A DNA stretch of 64,000 bases from NCBI RefSeq assembly GCF_017315705.1, contig NZ_JAFLRF010000007.1, positions 214,872-278,871 on the forward strand, in the 5' to 3' direction. The notes beneath the pieces are model-generated. The model had not been told where the DNA came from. It made no database searches and worked only from the letters and a program-made list of their open reading frames with translations. This document shows, piece after piece, positions 44,385 through 54,006 of this stretch. A program made the position numbers and the translations under genes. Each line of letters starts with the position of its first letter. Position 1 is the stretch's first letter. Source of the DNA: Trinickia mobilis (GTDB lineage Bacteria; Pseudomonadota; Gammaproteobacteria; Burkholderiales; Burkholderiaceae).

Positions 44385-46316
44385 TTATTCGCCGGTGTTC
44401 TGCGAAGAGCCGAGATTGCCGTATAACTTGACCTTCGAGCGCGCGCGCAGCGAATCGACATACGCCTGCATCTCCCATTGCGCGTTTGACTGCGCAATCT
44501 GCTGCTGGGCAGCCGCGAGCTTTTGCGCATCGGTCGCAGGACCCGGCAGCACCGCGTTCACGCGATAGATCGCATAGCCATCAGCGCCGAGATCGACGCC
44601 GACATAGGTCGGCAGCTTCTGCGCGTCGGCCTTGAACACGGCGCCCAGCACAGCAGGCGGCACGCCTTGCGCGTCAGTGCGCGACACCTTCAACTCGGGC
44701 GAGAAACCGCCGGTCGATTTCGACTTCTGCAAGTCGGCGAGCTTCGCCGCGCCGTCCTTGCGCGCCATTTCCGCCGACTGTTCCGCGACGTACTTCTGCC
44801 GCACCGCGTCCTTGATCGTATCGAGCGCGGGCACCGCGGCCGGCTTGTAATCGATCACGCGCGCGGCGATCAACGTGCCGTTGCCGACGTCGATCGCTTG
44901 CGTGTTGTTCTTTTCCTTGACCGAATCGCTCGCGAACACGGCGGCGAGGAACTTCGCGTTGTTCAGCGGGCTATCCGGCGGCAACGTGGCGTTCGGCTTC
45001 GGCGTGACGGTCGCCGTCTGGATCGTCAGCTTGTACTTGTCCGCGGCGGGCTGCAGGCTTTTTGCCTGCTCGTAGACGGTCGACGTGAAACCGTCCGAGT
45101 TGTCCGCGAACGCCTTGGTAGCGAGCTGCGTCTTCAAATCCTTCGCGATGTCGTCCTTCACGGCGTCGAACGGCTTCGTTACGGACGGCTTGACGTCCGT
45201 CGCCTTCAAGATGAGGTAACCGACGTCGGTCGTCACCACATCGCTGACTTCATCCTTCTTCAGCTTGAATGCGGCATCGTCGAACGCGGCGCCGCCCGCC
45301 ATCATCTTCGGCCCGAAATAACCGAGATCGCCGCCCTTCGCGGCCGACAGCGGATCTTGCGAATTCTGTTCGGCGATGTTCGCGAACTGGTCGGGATGCG
45401 CCTTGACTTCCGCGAGCAACGCATCGGCCTTTTGCTTGGCCTTTGCCTTTTCATCCGCGCTCGCGCTTTGCGGCGCCGAGATCAGGATCAGGCTCGCGCG
45501 CATCTGCGGCTGAGTCTGGTAATGGGCAATGTTGTCGTCGTAATACTTCTTCAAGTCGGCATCGGTCGGCTGAACGGACGCAGCGAGGGTCGACGGCGAC
45601 AGCACGAGATACTGAATCGTCGCCGCTTCCGGCGTCGCGAAGTCGTTGCGGTGGCTGTCGTAGTACGACGCGAGTTGAGCGTCGGTCGGCTGCACCTTCG
45701 ACGCATAATCGCTCGCGCGCAGCATCAGGCCCTGTACGGCGCGCTGCTGCGAAGCGATATCCGCCAGATGCTGAGCGAGGCGCTTCGGCGTGAATGCGCT
45801 CGCTTGAATGCTGTCCGGAATCTGCTCCATCGACAGACCGTAGCGCACCTGCTCGTCGTATTGCTCCGGCGTCATGCCTTGCGTCGCGAGCAATTGCTTG
45901 TAACGGTCGACGTCGATCGAACCGTCCGGCTTACGCAGCGACGAAACAACCGGATCGGCGAGCAGCGCGCGGCGCACGGCATCGTCGGACGCAGTCAGAT
46001 GCTCGCGCTGCGCCTCGTCGGCGAGCGCGCGCTGCTGAATCAGGCTATCCAGAATCTCCTGCCGGCGCTCGGGCGTATCGATCATCTTCATGTCGAACTG
46101 CGCGCCGAGAATCTGCCGCGCCTGATCGATCTGCTGGTGGAACGTGTTGTCGTACTCGACCCGCGTGATCGCGCGTCCGTTGACACTCGCGACATTCGCG
46201 CTTTCGTCGAAGAACCCATGGAAACCTTGGATGCCCACGAAACCCAGCCCCGGCACGATGACGAGGATGAGCATGAACATCATCAGGCGCTTGTGATTGC
46301 GGAAGAAATCGAGCAT
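44385..46316 (-). CDS. ppiD: Membrane-anchored peptidyl-prolyl isomerase / chaperone
   Basis: A 643-residue protein anchored by one N-terminal membrane segment (LMMFMLILVIVPGLGFVGI, about 11-29), with the rest in the periplasm. A SurA-N-like chaperone region (about 35-250) starts VNGRAITRVEYDN. The parvulin domain (about 270-375) has MRASLILIS, QFANIAEQNSQDPLSAAKGG and DLGYFGPKMM. A second incomplete rotamase-like region follows. It assists folding of proteins leaving the Sec translocon. The sequence is of full family length. tRNA-Asp lies 88 bases upstream on the same strand. Confidence 0.93.
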   Translation of the reverse strand: MLDFFRNHKRLMMFMLILVIVPGLGFVGIQGFHGFFDESANVASVNGRAITRVEYDNTFHQQIDQARQILGAQFDMKMIDTPERRQEILDSLIQQRALADEAQREHLTASDDAVRRALLADPVVSSLRKPDGSIDVDRYKQLLATQGMTPEQYDEQVRYGLSMEQIPDSIQASAFTPKRLAQHLADIASQQRAVQGLMLRASDYASKVQPTDAQLASYYDSHRNDFATPEAATIQYLVLSPSTLAASVQPTDADLKKYYDDNIAHYQTQPQMRASLILISAPQSASADEKAKAKQKADALLAEVKAHPDQFANIAEQNSQDPLSAAKGGDLGYFGPKMMAGGAAFDDAAFKLKKDEVSDVVTTDVGYLILKATDVKPSVTKPFDAVKDDIAKDLKTQLATKAFADNSDGFTSTVYEQAKSLQPAADKYKLTIQTATVTPKPNATLPPDSPLNNAKFLAAVFASDSVKEKNNTQAIDVGNGTLIAARVIDYKPAAVPALDTIKDAVRQKYVAEQSAEMARKDGAAKLADLQKSKSTGGFSPELKVSRTDAQGVPPAVLGAVFKADAQKLPTYVGVDLGADGYAIYRVNAVLPGPATDAQKLAAAQQQIAQSNAQWEMQAYVDSLRARSKVKLYGNLGSSQNTGE

Positions 46317-46369
46317 ACGGGAAGGAACGCGATTGACAAAACGCCCGATATTACAACAGCGGGCAGAAA

Positions 46370-46395
46370 AAAAGGCGAACCGAAGTTCGCCTTTT
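46370..46395. terminator. Intrinsic terminator after tRNA-Asp
   Basis: Perfect arms AAAAGGCGAAC and GTTCGCCTTTT around CGAA, just downstream of the tRNA 3' end and upstream of ppiD. Confidence 0.85.
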
Positions 46396-46403
46396 GAACT
46401 GTT

Positions 46404-46480
46404 TGGCGGAGTGGACGGGACTCGAACCCGCGACCCCCGGCGTGACAGGCCGGTATTCTAACCGACTGAACTACCACTCC
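46404..46480 (-). tRNA. tRNA-Asp (anticodon GTC), CCA encoded
   Basis: A 77-base cloverleaf on the minus strand. The acceptor stem GGAGTGG pairs with CCACTCC, the D-arm is GTTC-AGTCGGTTAGAAT, and the anticodon loop CCTGTCACG gives GTC. The T-arm is GGGTTCGAGTCCC, followed by GCCA with CCA encoded. The acceptor stem is GGAGTGG where the common form is GGAGCGG, changed on both strands so pairing is kept. The core genome ends and accessory DNA begins on its 5' side. Confidence 0.96.
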
Positions 46481-46692
46481 TTGAACCTGCGCGCCGCGGT
46501 GCAACGTGGGCGATTCGCGCCTAGCTTTTTTGATTCAGGGCACCCGCTCGAGCAAACGAGGAGTATACGACGAAACGAGGGCTGCGTCGAAGCCTTTATG
46601 ACGAAGCCTTTGTAAATTACCGGTCGCGCTTGTCCGGCAAAATGCCCGATTCGTGAACTGTGACCTGCTCCCCGTGAATAGTCCGGCGTTGA

Positions 46693-46803
46693 TGTCGAGT
46701 CCGTTCCAAGGCGCGCGAGCGCCCCTACCCGCTTACGGATGGCAACGGGCTCGCTTTGAGAGTCGTGATCTCGTCCGCCAGCCCGTCCGCGAAGAAATCC
46801 TGA
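46693..46803 (+). pseudogene. Tyrosine integrase remnant (Arm DNA-binding domain)
   Basis: One frame between two stops reads CRVRSKARERPYPLTDGNGL followed by ALRVVISSASPSAKKS. The pattern KxxERPYxLTDGNGLxLxV is the N-terminal Arm-type domain (DUF4102) of P4-like integrases. Only about 35 codons are left, there is no start codon and no catalytic domain. It lies about 210 bases from tRNA-Asp, suggesting a past island integration near this tRNA. Confidence 0.55.
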
Positions 46804-46904
46804 TCGCTATCGCTGCTGAGATTGGCAAATGGCAGGTTCGCCGGCGACGGCTTGGGTGAAGGCTGATCGACAGCTTCTTCGGGCGTAGTATTGGAGGCCT
46901 TAAA

Positions 46905-47269
46905 ACAATATCCCGCGTCAGGTCGTTGTCCTGCAGCAGACGGCGGAAATTTCGCAGCGCCGTGGCATCGGGCACCGACTCGTGCGAAAGGTCGATGCTC
47001 ACGAAGTCGCGCAACGCCTGGCTGTCATACAGCGCGTCCTCCAGCGCCTCGTCGGCCAAGCCGTATCACTGCTGCAGACAGTACATGCGCAGCATCCTCG
47101 GCACCCCGACGGACTGTCGGCCCACTCGCCCACTCTTTGGGTACAGCGGCTCGATCACCGCAATCAGGCATGGCCACGACACGATGCGCTGCATCTCGCC
47201 GAGAAACTTCTCGCGCCACGTTTGCTTCTTCTTCATATACTCGACGCTCGCGAAGCTGCGTTGGTTCAT
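46905..47269 (-). pseudogene. IS5-family transposase, N-terminal part with nonsense mutation
   Basis: The minus strand encodes MNQRSFASVEYMKKKQTWRE, EPLYPKSGRVGRQSVGVPRM, and LRMYCLQQ, then a TGA at 47066-47068. In the same frame it continues YGLADEALEDALYDSQALRD, FVSIDLSHESVPDATALRNF and RRLLQDNDLT. Intact IS5 transposases have LQQWYGLADE here, so TGG has become TGA. Similarity ends near 46905, so the catalytic core and the other end are missing. Confidence 0.8.
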
Positions 47270-48856
47270 GTCCGTAGAGTCATGGCCGCGTTGCCTTCAG
47301 CATGCATGCATGCATCGTGTAGCAGCAGTCAATTGATCAGTGAATCCTTAGCCATCACCCATCGATACTCGCCCGACAATAAGATTTGCGCGAAGCGACA
47401 GGTACATAGAAACAACCCTCGATGCATTACTTTCGGACTACGAAGAATATTTTACATTACCTTCATGATCGTCATCGGCGGCTCACGTGATAGCAAGGGA
47501 CATAGCCAAATCTGACACGGGGGCGGTATGCCTGTCTGGAATAAGACATATTCCTGCGCAGCGTCTTCTGGTCGGAGGCGCTCGTGCCTAATACTGCAAT
47601 ATTCGACTTGATCCAACGTTCGGCGTTGTGCCCAAGCGCCCGCACACCTGTGATCCCGTCTGCTTGCATATCGGGCGGCGCATTCGCCAAACGAGTTGCG
47701 CTAAAGTTTATGAGGCCATGGACCGCCTGACTCCCATCGGACTTTCCGTGCCCGCAGCGGAGCTGGGACGCGCGACCAAGGCCGCTGAAAAACGCGACCT
47801 GGCCCTATCCTCGGCCAGCCGTTATCTGATCCCCTCGCCCGCCTCCTTCGTGATGAAGCATATCGGCCCGCCGTTACTTGAATGTTGGCGAGCTTTCCGA
47901 ATGCGCGCGTCGAAGCCGATGTGTACGTTCAAAACACAAATCCGCGAGATGTCGCCGTCCGGATACGCGAATACGAGGACGACCCCAACGTAACGATCAG
48001 GCATCCGGCGCAACGAAAGCACGTCGTCTACGACGCGAACGTCAGCGCACGTCTTGTGGCTGTACCGGACGCACGGGACTTGCCTCGGCCAACCATCAAT
48101 GTGGTTTACGCGAATCGAAAGGTTCGTTGCTGCATAGGTGAGAACCTTCATTGACCTTCCGATAAAGCATTTCGTGGCAATGGGTTTTGAGCAGAATTGG
48201 AAGCAGCGACATGACACGAACCGGGCCGACTGCCTTGCCTCACCTTTCAGTATCGTCAGCGCCCTCGTGCGTACAGGGCAAATCGTGTTTCACTGCACTG
48301 GAGATGTAGATGACCAGCGCTCCCAACCACCGCCCACACTTTCGCATTCGTTATCGCCTTTTCGCATTCACTACGTCATACGCGAACGACAACCCCATCA
48401 TGGCGACGTGCTGCGACGCGCGGCGCGAAATGACGGAGGGGAAAGTTGAAGTGATCGCACGAAAAAAGTCGACCCGGAAACACTCTCGCAACCTGCAATC
48501 GACGTTCCGCATCCCCTCGGGCGCACACGCGACCCAGGACGATCCACTCGCCAAAGCCACCAAGCGTATAAGGATCCGCTCGGAAGACGCGAAAGTTAGA
48601 CAGGCGCGTCTCCCATGGCAAATCTTGTGAGCGTGCTTGCCTTTGGAACTGAGCACCCTACGCGATCTGTGCACACGCACAGATCGTCTGATCTCGGCAC
48701 GCCTTGATGGAGCTTCCTCTGAATTTTACTTTCCTCTAAGCCACACCTTTCAATTCGGCTGCTGCATCGCGAGCCACCGGACGTGACAGTGCACTTGACG
48801 GACCTCGATTTGAAAGTCGATGGACATCAGAATTACTTAAACGTAGGGCGGTATTC
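47270..48856. other. 1.6-kb accessory gap, no gene supported
   Basis: The stretch has lower and uneven GC and only short ORFs. The most gene-like is 47882-48154 (plus, 90 residues, starting MLASFPNARVEADVYVQNTN), which has no recognised family and no clear ribosome binding site. An 18-base string at 48348-48365 recurs inverted at 57888-57905, also upstream of a paralogous regulator. I see no complete element. It may be decayed mobile DNA. Confidence 0.5.
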
Positions 48857-50311
48857 ATGTTCTCCATTTTCTACTTTCCACTCGTTGCTTCACTAGCCTC
48901 CTCATCGTTATCGAGTGAGCTCTGGGAAATTCTAAGGAAAGGACACGTGTCCTCAGCGGCGTCTCACGTAAGCCGAATCGCCGAGAGCGAGGAAGACGGA
49001 CTGCACGCAGCGTCCTGGTGGCAGCTCCAGGCGGATCTCCAGATCGCACTGGGCCGTCACGCGGACGCGGAGGACTCTTACCGGAAGTCACAAAAGATGA
49101 TCCGGACCGGAAACCGCGACGTGCATGTGGCGTCAGCCAGAAACGCCGGTTGGCAAGCTTTCTTCCGCTACCGCTTCGCGACGGCGATGGCATGCTTTAC
49201 GCGTTTGACGGACGAACACGGCATCGACCCGCGGCGCCGTCTCGAAGGGATGTTTGGTGTCGTATGTGTGCAATTCCAACTCGGCAATTTGCGCGCGTGC
49301 GAAGACTCCCTTCAGACACTACTCGGCGCGTTCGAAAATTCGACTACAGAGATTGACTCCACGGCTGACTGGTTCGAGATCGTTCACACACTAAACGCCG
49401 ATATCGCCGCAAATCGGGCATTGCGCTCCATGCCTCAGCTGTCAGACCATGTTTTTTGGAGATCTGAAATCTCCAAGGAGCTGGGGCCGTCGAATCAAAT
49501 TGGCACGGGCGTTGGAGCGCGACTTGCCTCTTTGCTGACGTCAGTCGAATCCCCAATCCTGAGTTCGCGCCTCCGCTACCTGGCTGCGCAACATGAACTT
49601 TCCAAGGGCAGACTCGAGGCGACGGACGATCTCACAGCGCACTTGCACTGGGCGGCGGACAGAGGGCTCGTTCCCTATCAAAAGTTTGCACGCGAGGAAA
49701 TAGCGCTCGCGAGCATCGCCGGCGGGGCACCGCACATTGCCAAAATGGTGCTATCTGCGCTTTCGGCGGAGAACCGCCACGCTCCCGATCATAGTCAACT
49801 TGATTATTTGTATTGCCTTGCGAAGACTCGCCAAGCGGAGGGCAGAAACTACGACGCGATGCTGCTTTACAGCCGCTACGCGTTATCGGCTATGCAATGC
49901 CTTCGCGAATCATCGAGGGCCCTCACACATCCTTCTCGTACCAATCGGCGCAGCGAAGTATTCGATGATGTAGCAGCGAGGTTACCTGCCAAGTATCGGC
50001 GAGCGTATCGCTACATCCTCGAAAATCTCGATCGAAGCGATTTATCTGTCAAGGAAATTGCGATAGAGATCGGTGTGACGATTCGGACATTGCAGAACGT
50101 ATTCAAGAGTTGCCTTGGCGCAACGCCAAGGGATGTCATTCGGCAACGTCGGATGGAACGCATTCGCGCAGAACTTCAAGCGGAGGAAAGACATTCAGAG
50201 CAGGGGGTGCAGCAAGTCGCAAGTAAATGGGGGGTGCGTCACCGGTCTTCCTTAGCGACAGGCTACAAAACTCAGTATAACGAAGTCCCCTCGCAGACGC
50301 TCAAACGGTAA
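48857..50311 (+). CDS. AraC-type regulator with long helical N-terminus (HrpB/HrpX-like), copy 1
   Basis: A 484-residue putative transcription activator. The C-terminal AraC domain (about 375-484) has both helix-turn-helix units: LSVKEIAIEIGVTIRTLQNV with FKSCLGATPRDVIRQRRMER, and VQQVASKWGVRHRSSLATGY. The N-terminal 370 residues are helical with repeat-like elements (WWQLQADLQIALGRHADAED, NAGWQAFFRYRFATAMACF) resembling tetratricopeptide repeats. This architecture, the length and the MFSIFYFPL start recall HrpB and HrpX, regulators of type III secretion in Ralstonia and Xanthomonas. No secretion genes are in the window. It is nearly identical to copy 3. Confidence 0.82.
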   Translation: MFSIFYFPLVASLASSSLSSELWEILRKGHVSSAASHVSRIAESEEDGLHAASWWQLQADLQIALGRHADAEDSYRKSQKMIRTGNRDVHVASARNAGWQAFFRYRFATAMACFTRLTDEHGIDPRRRLEGMFGVVCVQFQLGNLRACEDSLQTLLGAFENSTTEIDSTADWFEIVHTLNADIAANRALRSMPQLSDHVFWRSEISKELGPSNQIGTGVGARLASLLTSVESPILSSRLRYLAAQHELSKGRLEATDDLTAHLHWAADRGLVPYQKFAREEIALASIAGGAPHIAKMVLSALSAENRHAPDHSQLDYLYCLAKTRQAEGRNYDAMLLYSRYALSAMQCLRESSRALTHPSRTNRRSEVFDDVAARLPAKYRRAYRYILENLDRSDLSVKEIAIEIGVTIRTLQNVFKSCLGATPRDVIRQRRMERIRAELQAEERHSEQGVQQVASKWGVRHRSSLATGYKTQYNEVPSQTLKR

Positions 50312-50431
50312 TTAGGGGAGTTTTTTCCGTCGATGTGATTGCCGACGAATATCGCGCGGCGCGGTCATCGTGAAGCGTGTCAATTATCGCTTTTCCGATC
50401 GATCTCGAGGTACGTCATCATTGGAGTACTT

Positions 50432-51895
50432 ATGTTATCAGCATTTTATTTCCCCTTGATTTCTTCGCTTACTTCCCATCCGTCGACGCGAACGGTATGG
50501 CGATTGCTGAGTGACGCTGAGCATATGTCTGCGGCCTCGTTTGTCGATCGACAGGTGGATTGCCTGGAAGAAGAAATAAGTTCGGCACATTGGATTAAAT
50601 TGCAGGCCGACTTTCAATTGCTGGCCGGACTGGAAATGGAAGCGGAGAAGTCATATCGTCGATCCCAGAAAATGATGTTCGAGAGTAAGGACGCGATACT
50701 GCAGATGTCACTGAGGAATACTGGGTGGCAAGCCTTATTTCAACGGCGACTCAATGTGGCAATGGATTGCTTTCGCCGACTCTTCGACGAGCCGACCGTT
50801 TCTCCGTTACGTCGAGCCGAAGCCTCTCTCGGTACGGTATGTACGCTTTTTGAACTGGCTCATTTTAACGAAGCAATTAATCTATTAGAGGAATTCGAGG
50901 CCGCGCTTGATTTTTCGGAACTAGAGGCGGATGAGCCGGACGATTGGAGAAACCTGCTTCAAACCCTGGCCGTCGACTTGATGGTCCAGCGTGAGTTGCG
51001 CTCGGCCTCGAGCTTTTCCGATCATGTATATTGGCGCTCGGGTCTTTCGGCCTGGCGCGGCCCGATTGCTTCAGAGGTTGCTCCTGTTGCCGGTCGTCTT
51101 CAGACTGCCGTCTCGAGCTTGTCCCCGGGAATCTTTCGCAAGCGATGCGCGTTTCTTACGGGGTTGGTGAGCCTTGCTGATGGCCAGCGGAACGTCGTTC
51201 AGAATCTGCTGACTCACTCGAAGTGGGCTTCCGGCAGTGGATCCATGCTGTATGAGCGTGCGACATACCATGAAATCGCGCTCGCGAGCCTGGCAGGGGG
51301 AGCCCCACAATTGGCAGAGGCTGCACTTGGACAACTGCCGGCGACATTCCGCGCCGCACCGGACACTTGCCAAATTGAATATTTATATTGCATGGCGAAA
51401 ATATATGAGTCGACGGGCCGCAGCGACAACTCGCTGCAATGCTACAGACGCTATGCACTATCGGCGATGCATTGCCTGCGTGATATGTCGAGAATTTCCA
51501 AATTGGCTTATCGAAATCGCAAATGCAAGCCGAGCGGGACACTCGATGACGTCGCCGCAAGACTCCCTGCCAAATATCGACGAGCCTATCGATACCTTAT
51601 ACACCATTTAGGGCGCAGCGATTTGTCCGTCCATGAAATTGCGCGGGAGATTGGAGTTACCGCCCGGGCGTTGCAGATCGTTTTCAAAAGCCGACTCGGC
51701 GCCACACCAACGGAAATCATTCGACAGCAACGCCTTACGCGAATAAATGAGGAGTTACGGGAAAGCGATGCGCTGCCGGAGCGTAAGATTCTTGATGTCG
51801 CTCAAAAATGGGGAGTAGAAAAGCGTTCCACGCTTTCCGTCGGATATCGCCGTCAATTTAACGAGACACCCTCGGAAACGATAGAAAACCATTAA
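50432..51895 (+). CDS. AraC-type regulator (HrpB/HrpX-like), copy 2, diverged paralog
   Basis: A 487-residue paralog of copy 1 with the same layout: MLSAFYFPLISSL start, helical repeat region (WIKLQADFQLLAGLEMEAEK, NTGWQALFQRRLNVAMDCF), and C-terminal AraC domain with LSVHEIAREIGVTARALQIV, FKSRLGATPTEIIRQQRLTR and VAQKWGVEKRSTLSVGYRRQ. It is clearly more diverged than copies 1 and 3 and has lower GC. The ATG at 50432 was chosen because TTGGAG lies just before it and it aligns with the paralog starts. It is 120 bases after copy 1 in the same direction, an old tandem duplication. Confidence 0.8.
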   Translation: MLSAFYFPLISSLTSHPSTRTVWRLLSDAEHMSAASFVDRQVDCLEEEISSAHWIKLQADFQLLAGLEMEAEKSYRRSQKMMFESKDAILQMSLRNTGWQALFQRRLNVAMDCFRRLFDEPTVSPLRRAEASLGTVCTLFELAHFNEAINLLEEFEAALDFSELEADEPDDWRNLLQTLAVDLMVQRELRSASSFSDHVYWRSGLSAWRGPIASEVAPVAGRLQTAVSSLSPGIFRKRCAFLTGLVSLADGQRNVVQNLLTHSKWASGSGSMLYERATYHEIALASLAGGAPQLAEAALGQLPATFRAAPDTCQIEYLYCMAKIYESTGRSDNSLQCYRRYALSAMHCLRDMSRISKLAYRNRKCKPSGTLDDVAARLPAKYRRAYRYLIHHLGRSDLSVHEIAREIGVTARALQIVFKSRLGATPTEIIRQQRLTRINEELRESDALPERKILDVAQKWGVEKRSTLSVGYRRQFNETPSETIENH

Positions 51896-52043
51896 GCTAG
51901 GCGCGCCAGGGTGAGCGCCCCGATGAATCGTTTGTGGGCGTCAACCCTACTCTGCCTTTGCCCAAATAGTCGGACCTGAACAATCCGAGGGGCCGTGCTG
52001 CGCAAGGCTTTGCGGCTTGATTGGTGTTGTGAGTGGAGAACCC

Positions 52044-52406
52044 TTATTTCTCCGCAAGCTTCTCTTCAGTGCACGGCTCGATCAGGGGGCGGCGATTGAT
52101 GGTCACCAGCGCGTCGGTACTGGAAAAGTCGGACAACTCGGATTGCGAGGCTGCAAAGCCGGCTATGTCGCTGATGTCGCAGGTCCATCCCACGGTCGTT
52201 TCCTCTTCGACGATACTGCGCAACTTTTCGTCTACGAAGTAATGCGTGTCTACGGGCGTCCACCATTGAACGACCCCTCGGCCGCACGACCATGCACCAC
52301 ACCAACGGTCCCATCCAACCATGTCGTCGACGTTGATGGTTCGGCTGGGCCTGGCTAGATCAACCCGAAGCCCTTCGACCTCATTTGCCCAGCGGATTAA
52401 TGCCAC
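52044..52406 (-). CDS. Hypothetical protein, 120 aa
   Basis: A GTG-start frame of 120 residues with natural-looking composition, rich in Asp, Trp and Val (DDMVGWDRWCGAWSCGRGVV, WWTPVDTHYFVDEKLRSIVE). The frame stays open further upstream with plausible residues, so this could be the end of a longer, broken gene. No family, signal peptide or membrane segment was recognised. It is opposite in direction to its neighbours. Confidence 0.4.
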   Translation of the reverse strand: MALIRWANEVEGLRVDLARPSRTINVDDMVGWDRWCGAWSCGRGVVQWWTPVDTHYFVDEKLRSIVEEETTVGWTCDISDIAGFAASQSELSDFSSTDALVTINRRPLIEPCTEEKLAEK

Positions 52407-52708
52407 GGGTCTGCCAAGCGCTCGAAGTCGCGTCGCTGACGCCGGGTCTTGGGACGCAGCGTGCTGCGCGGAAACGCTTCGCCTTCACTAGCGGGGTTTC
52501 GCTTCGACGCCGTACCACGGTTGTACTTGTTGGAGTATTGTGGCCGTGCGACTGCATGGCCTCAAGCGTCGCCTTCAGGGCAAGAACAGGAAACGTCCAT
52601 TTTGCCAAAGGATGCAAATGGCGTTGGCCTCCGCAACAGTCGGATTTCCCGTTCATATCGCCGCATTTACTCGAATTGAATTTAATTGAAACGGTGTTAT
52701 CGGTGTCA

Positions 52709-53644
52709 ATGTTCGGGACTGACGGTATTGTCGAATCTCTTAGAACCGTGCGCCAAACGTGGCGCGACCGACACGGGAGCTCCATACGCTCTGAGGTCCG
52801 AGGCGTACCGGCCTGGGAAACGGTAGCGGATATCGTCGAAAAGCTTCGGGGCGCGCTTTTCCCAATGCTGCTCGGTCCTGCGGACCTGTGCGACGAGCGT
52901 GAGGACTTGTATGTCGGGCACGCACTGCAATGTGCACTTCAATCCTTGCGCGATCAGGTGCGACTGGAATACAAGTATTGGGCACGCGACCGCGGACTCG
53001 AACTTGAGGACGTCGATCAGCGGGCCGTCTCGGCCGTACGCGAATTTGCTGCACGATTGCCGGACATCCGCAAGTTCCTTGACAGGGATATCTTGGCGGC
53101 ATTTCATGGCGACCCCGCCGCAAGAAGCGTGGACGAGGTATTACTCTGCTATCCCGGCATCCGCGCGATGATTCATCATCGTATGGCTCATGAGTGGCAC
53201 CGTCTTGAGCTGCCCCTGATTGCGCGAATCACCGCCGAGCTAGCGCACGCACAGACCGGAATCGACATTCATCCTGGAGCGCGCATCGGCGCAGGATTCT
53301 TTATCGACCACGGCACCGGCGTCGTCATCGGCGAGACGACTGTGATCGGCGACGGCGTGCGCATTTATCAGGGCGTGACGCTTGGGGCAAAGCAGTTTCC
53401 TCGCGATGCATCGGGCGCTCTGAAAAAAGGGCTGCCACGTCACCCGATCGTCGAGGACGATGTCGTCATTTATGCGGGTTCGACCGTGCTCGGGCGTGTA
53501 ACGGTCGGAAGAGGCTCCGTGATCGCAGGCAACGTATGGCTCATGCATGACGTGCCCCCCGGAAGCCACATAAGACAAGCGCACACGCTAAATGGCGAAC
53601 CTCAAATGCACGCGATCGAGGAGTCCGTTCCGATGCGAGAGTAG
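52709..53644 (+). CDS. epsC: Serine O-acetyltransferase, EpsC/long type
   Basis: A 311-residue enzyme that makes O-acetylserine from serine and acetyl-CoA for cysteine synthesis. The N-terminal helical domain has AWETVADIVEKLRGALFPML and EDLYVGHALQCALQSLRDQV. The C-terminal left-handed beta-helix shows hexapeptide repeats: GIDIHPGARIGAGFFIDHGT, GVVIGETTVIGDGVRIYQGV and TLGAKQFPRDASGALKKG. Catalytic His and Asp lie in IDIHPGA and IDHGTG. A GTG six bases before the ATG is another possible start. No cysteine synthase gene is adjacent. It is surrounded by regulators and a chemoreceptor, an odd context. Confidence 0.85.
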   Translation: MFGTDGIVESLRTVRQTWRDRHGSSIRSEVRGVPAWETVADIVEKLRGALFPMLLGPADLCDEREDLYVGHALQCALQSLRDQVRLEYKYWARDRGLELEDVDQRAVSAVREFAARLPDIRKFLDRDILAAFHGDPAARSVDEVLLCYPGIRAMIHHRMAHEWHRLELPLIARITAELAHAQTGIDIHPGARIGAGFFIDHGTGVVIGETTVIGDGVRIYQGVTLGAKQFPRDASGALKKGLPRHPIVEDDVVIYAGSTVLGRVTVGRGSVIAGNVWLMHDVPPGSHIRQAHTLNGEPQMHAIEESVPMRE

Positions 53645-53704
53645 GACGGCGCCTCCTTGCGCGACAGCCTCACGGTTCGCGCACAGGATAGCTTTGCGCT
53701 CACA

Positions 53705-53920
53705 TCACTTGACGCCAGCGTTAAGATAATTGCGCGCATCGTTCGGCTGACTACGCTCAAGAAACTTATAAAGCGAAATCATTTGCTGATACGACAGCAT
53801 AGGCGCACTGCTCGCCCTTTGTGAGCACGCCAATACGTCACCTTTGGAAAGGCCGATCATCTGCGACTTCGCGGCCTCAGCTGTCTGAGCGCGCTCGAAA
53901 ACGCACCCCGGCGTCAGCAA
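53705..53920 (-). CDS. Small protein or lipoprotein fragment, about 70 aa
   Basis: A short frame with AAKSQMIGLSKGDVLACSQR and ASSAPMLSYQQMISL. The GLSKxDVLxC pattern resembles small Burkholderia lipoproteins in which a signal and lipobox precede it. Here a Cys lies at the expected place, but the start would be TTG and a stop codon lies close upstream. It is probably a truncated remnant. Confidence 0.3.
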   Translation of the reverse strand: MLTPGCVFERAQTAEAAKSQMIGLSKGDVLACSQRASSAPMLSYQQMISLYKFLERSQPNDARNYLNAGVK

Positions 53921-54006
53921 CGTGACGCATCCTGCCCGTGAAGGGCGGTGTCAGGCGCATCCATTTGCGTGCTCCTACGGAGAAAACGGGTGTCCGGATT
54001 CCCGTT

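Noticed and set aside
44523..46397. A 624-codon plus-strand ORF opposite ppiD
   Set aside because: Antisense shadow, Arg-rich and without recognisable motifs.
46404..46803. Classical tRNA-targeted island with integrase at the tRNA 3' end
   Set aside because: The accessory DNA lies beyond the tRNA 5' end, the tRNA 3' end is followed by its own terminator and core ppiD, and I found no repeat of the tRNA end. Only an integrase remnant is claimed.
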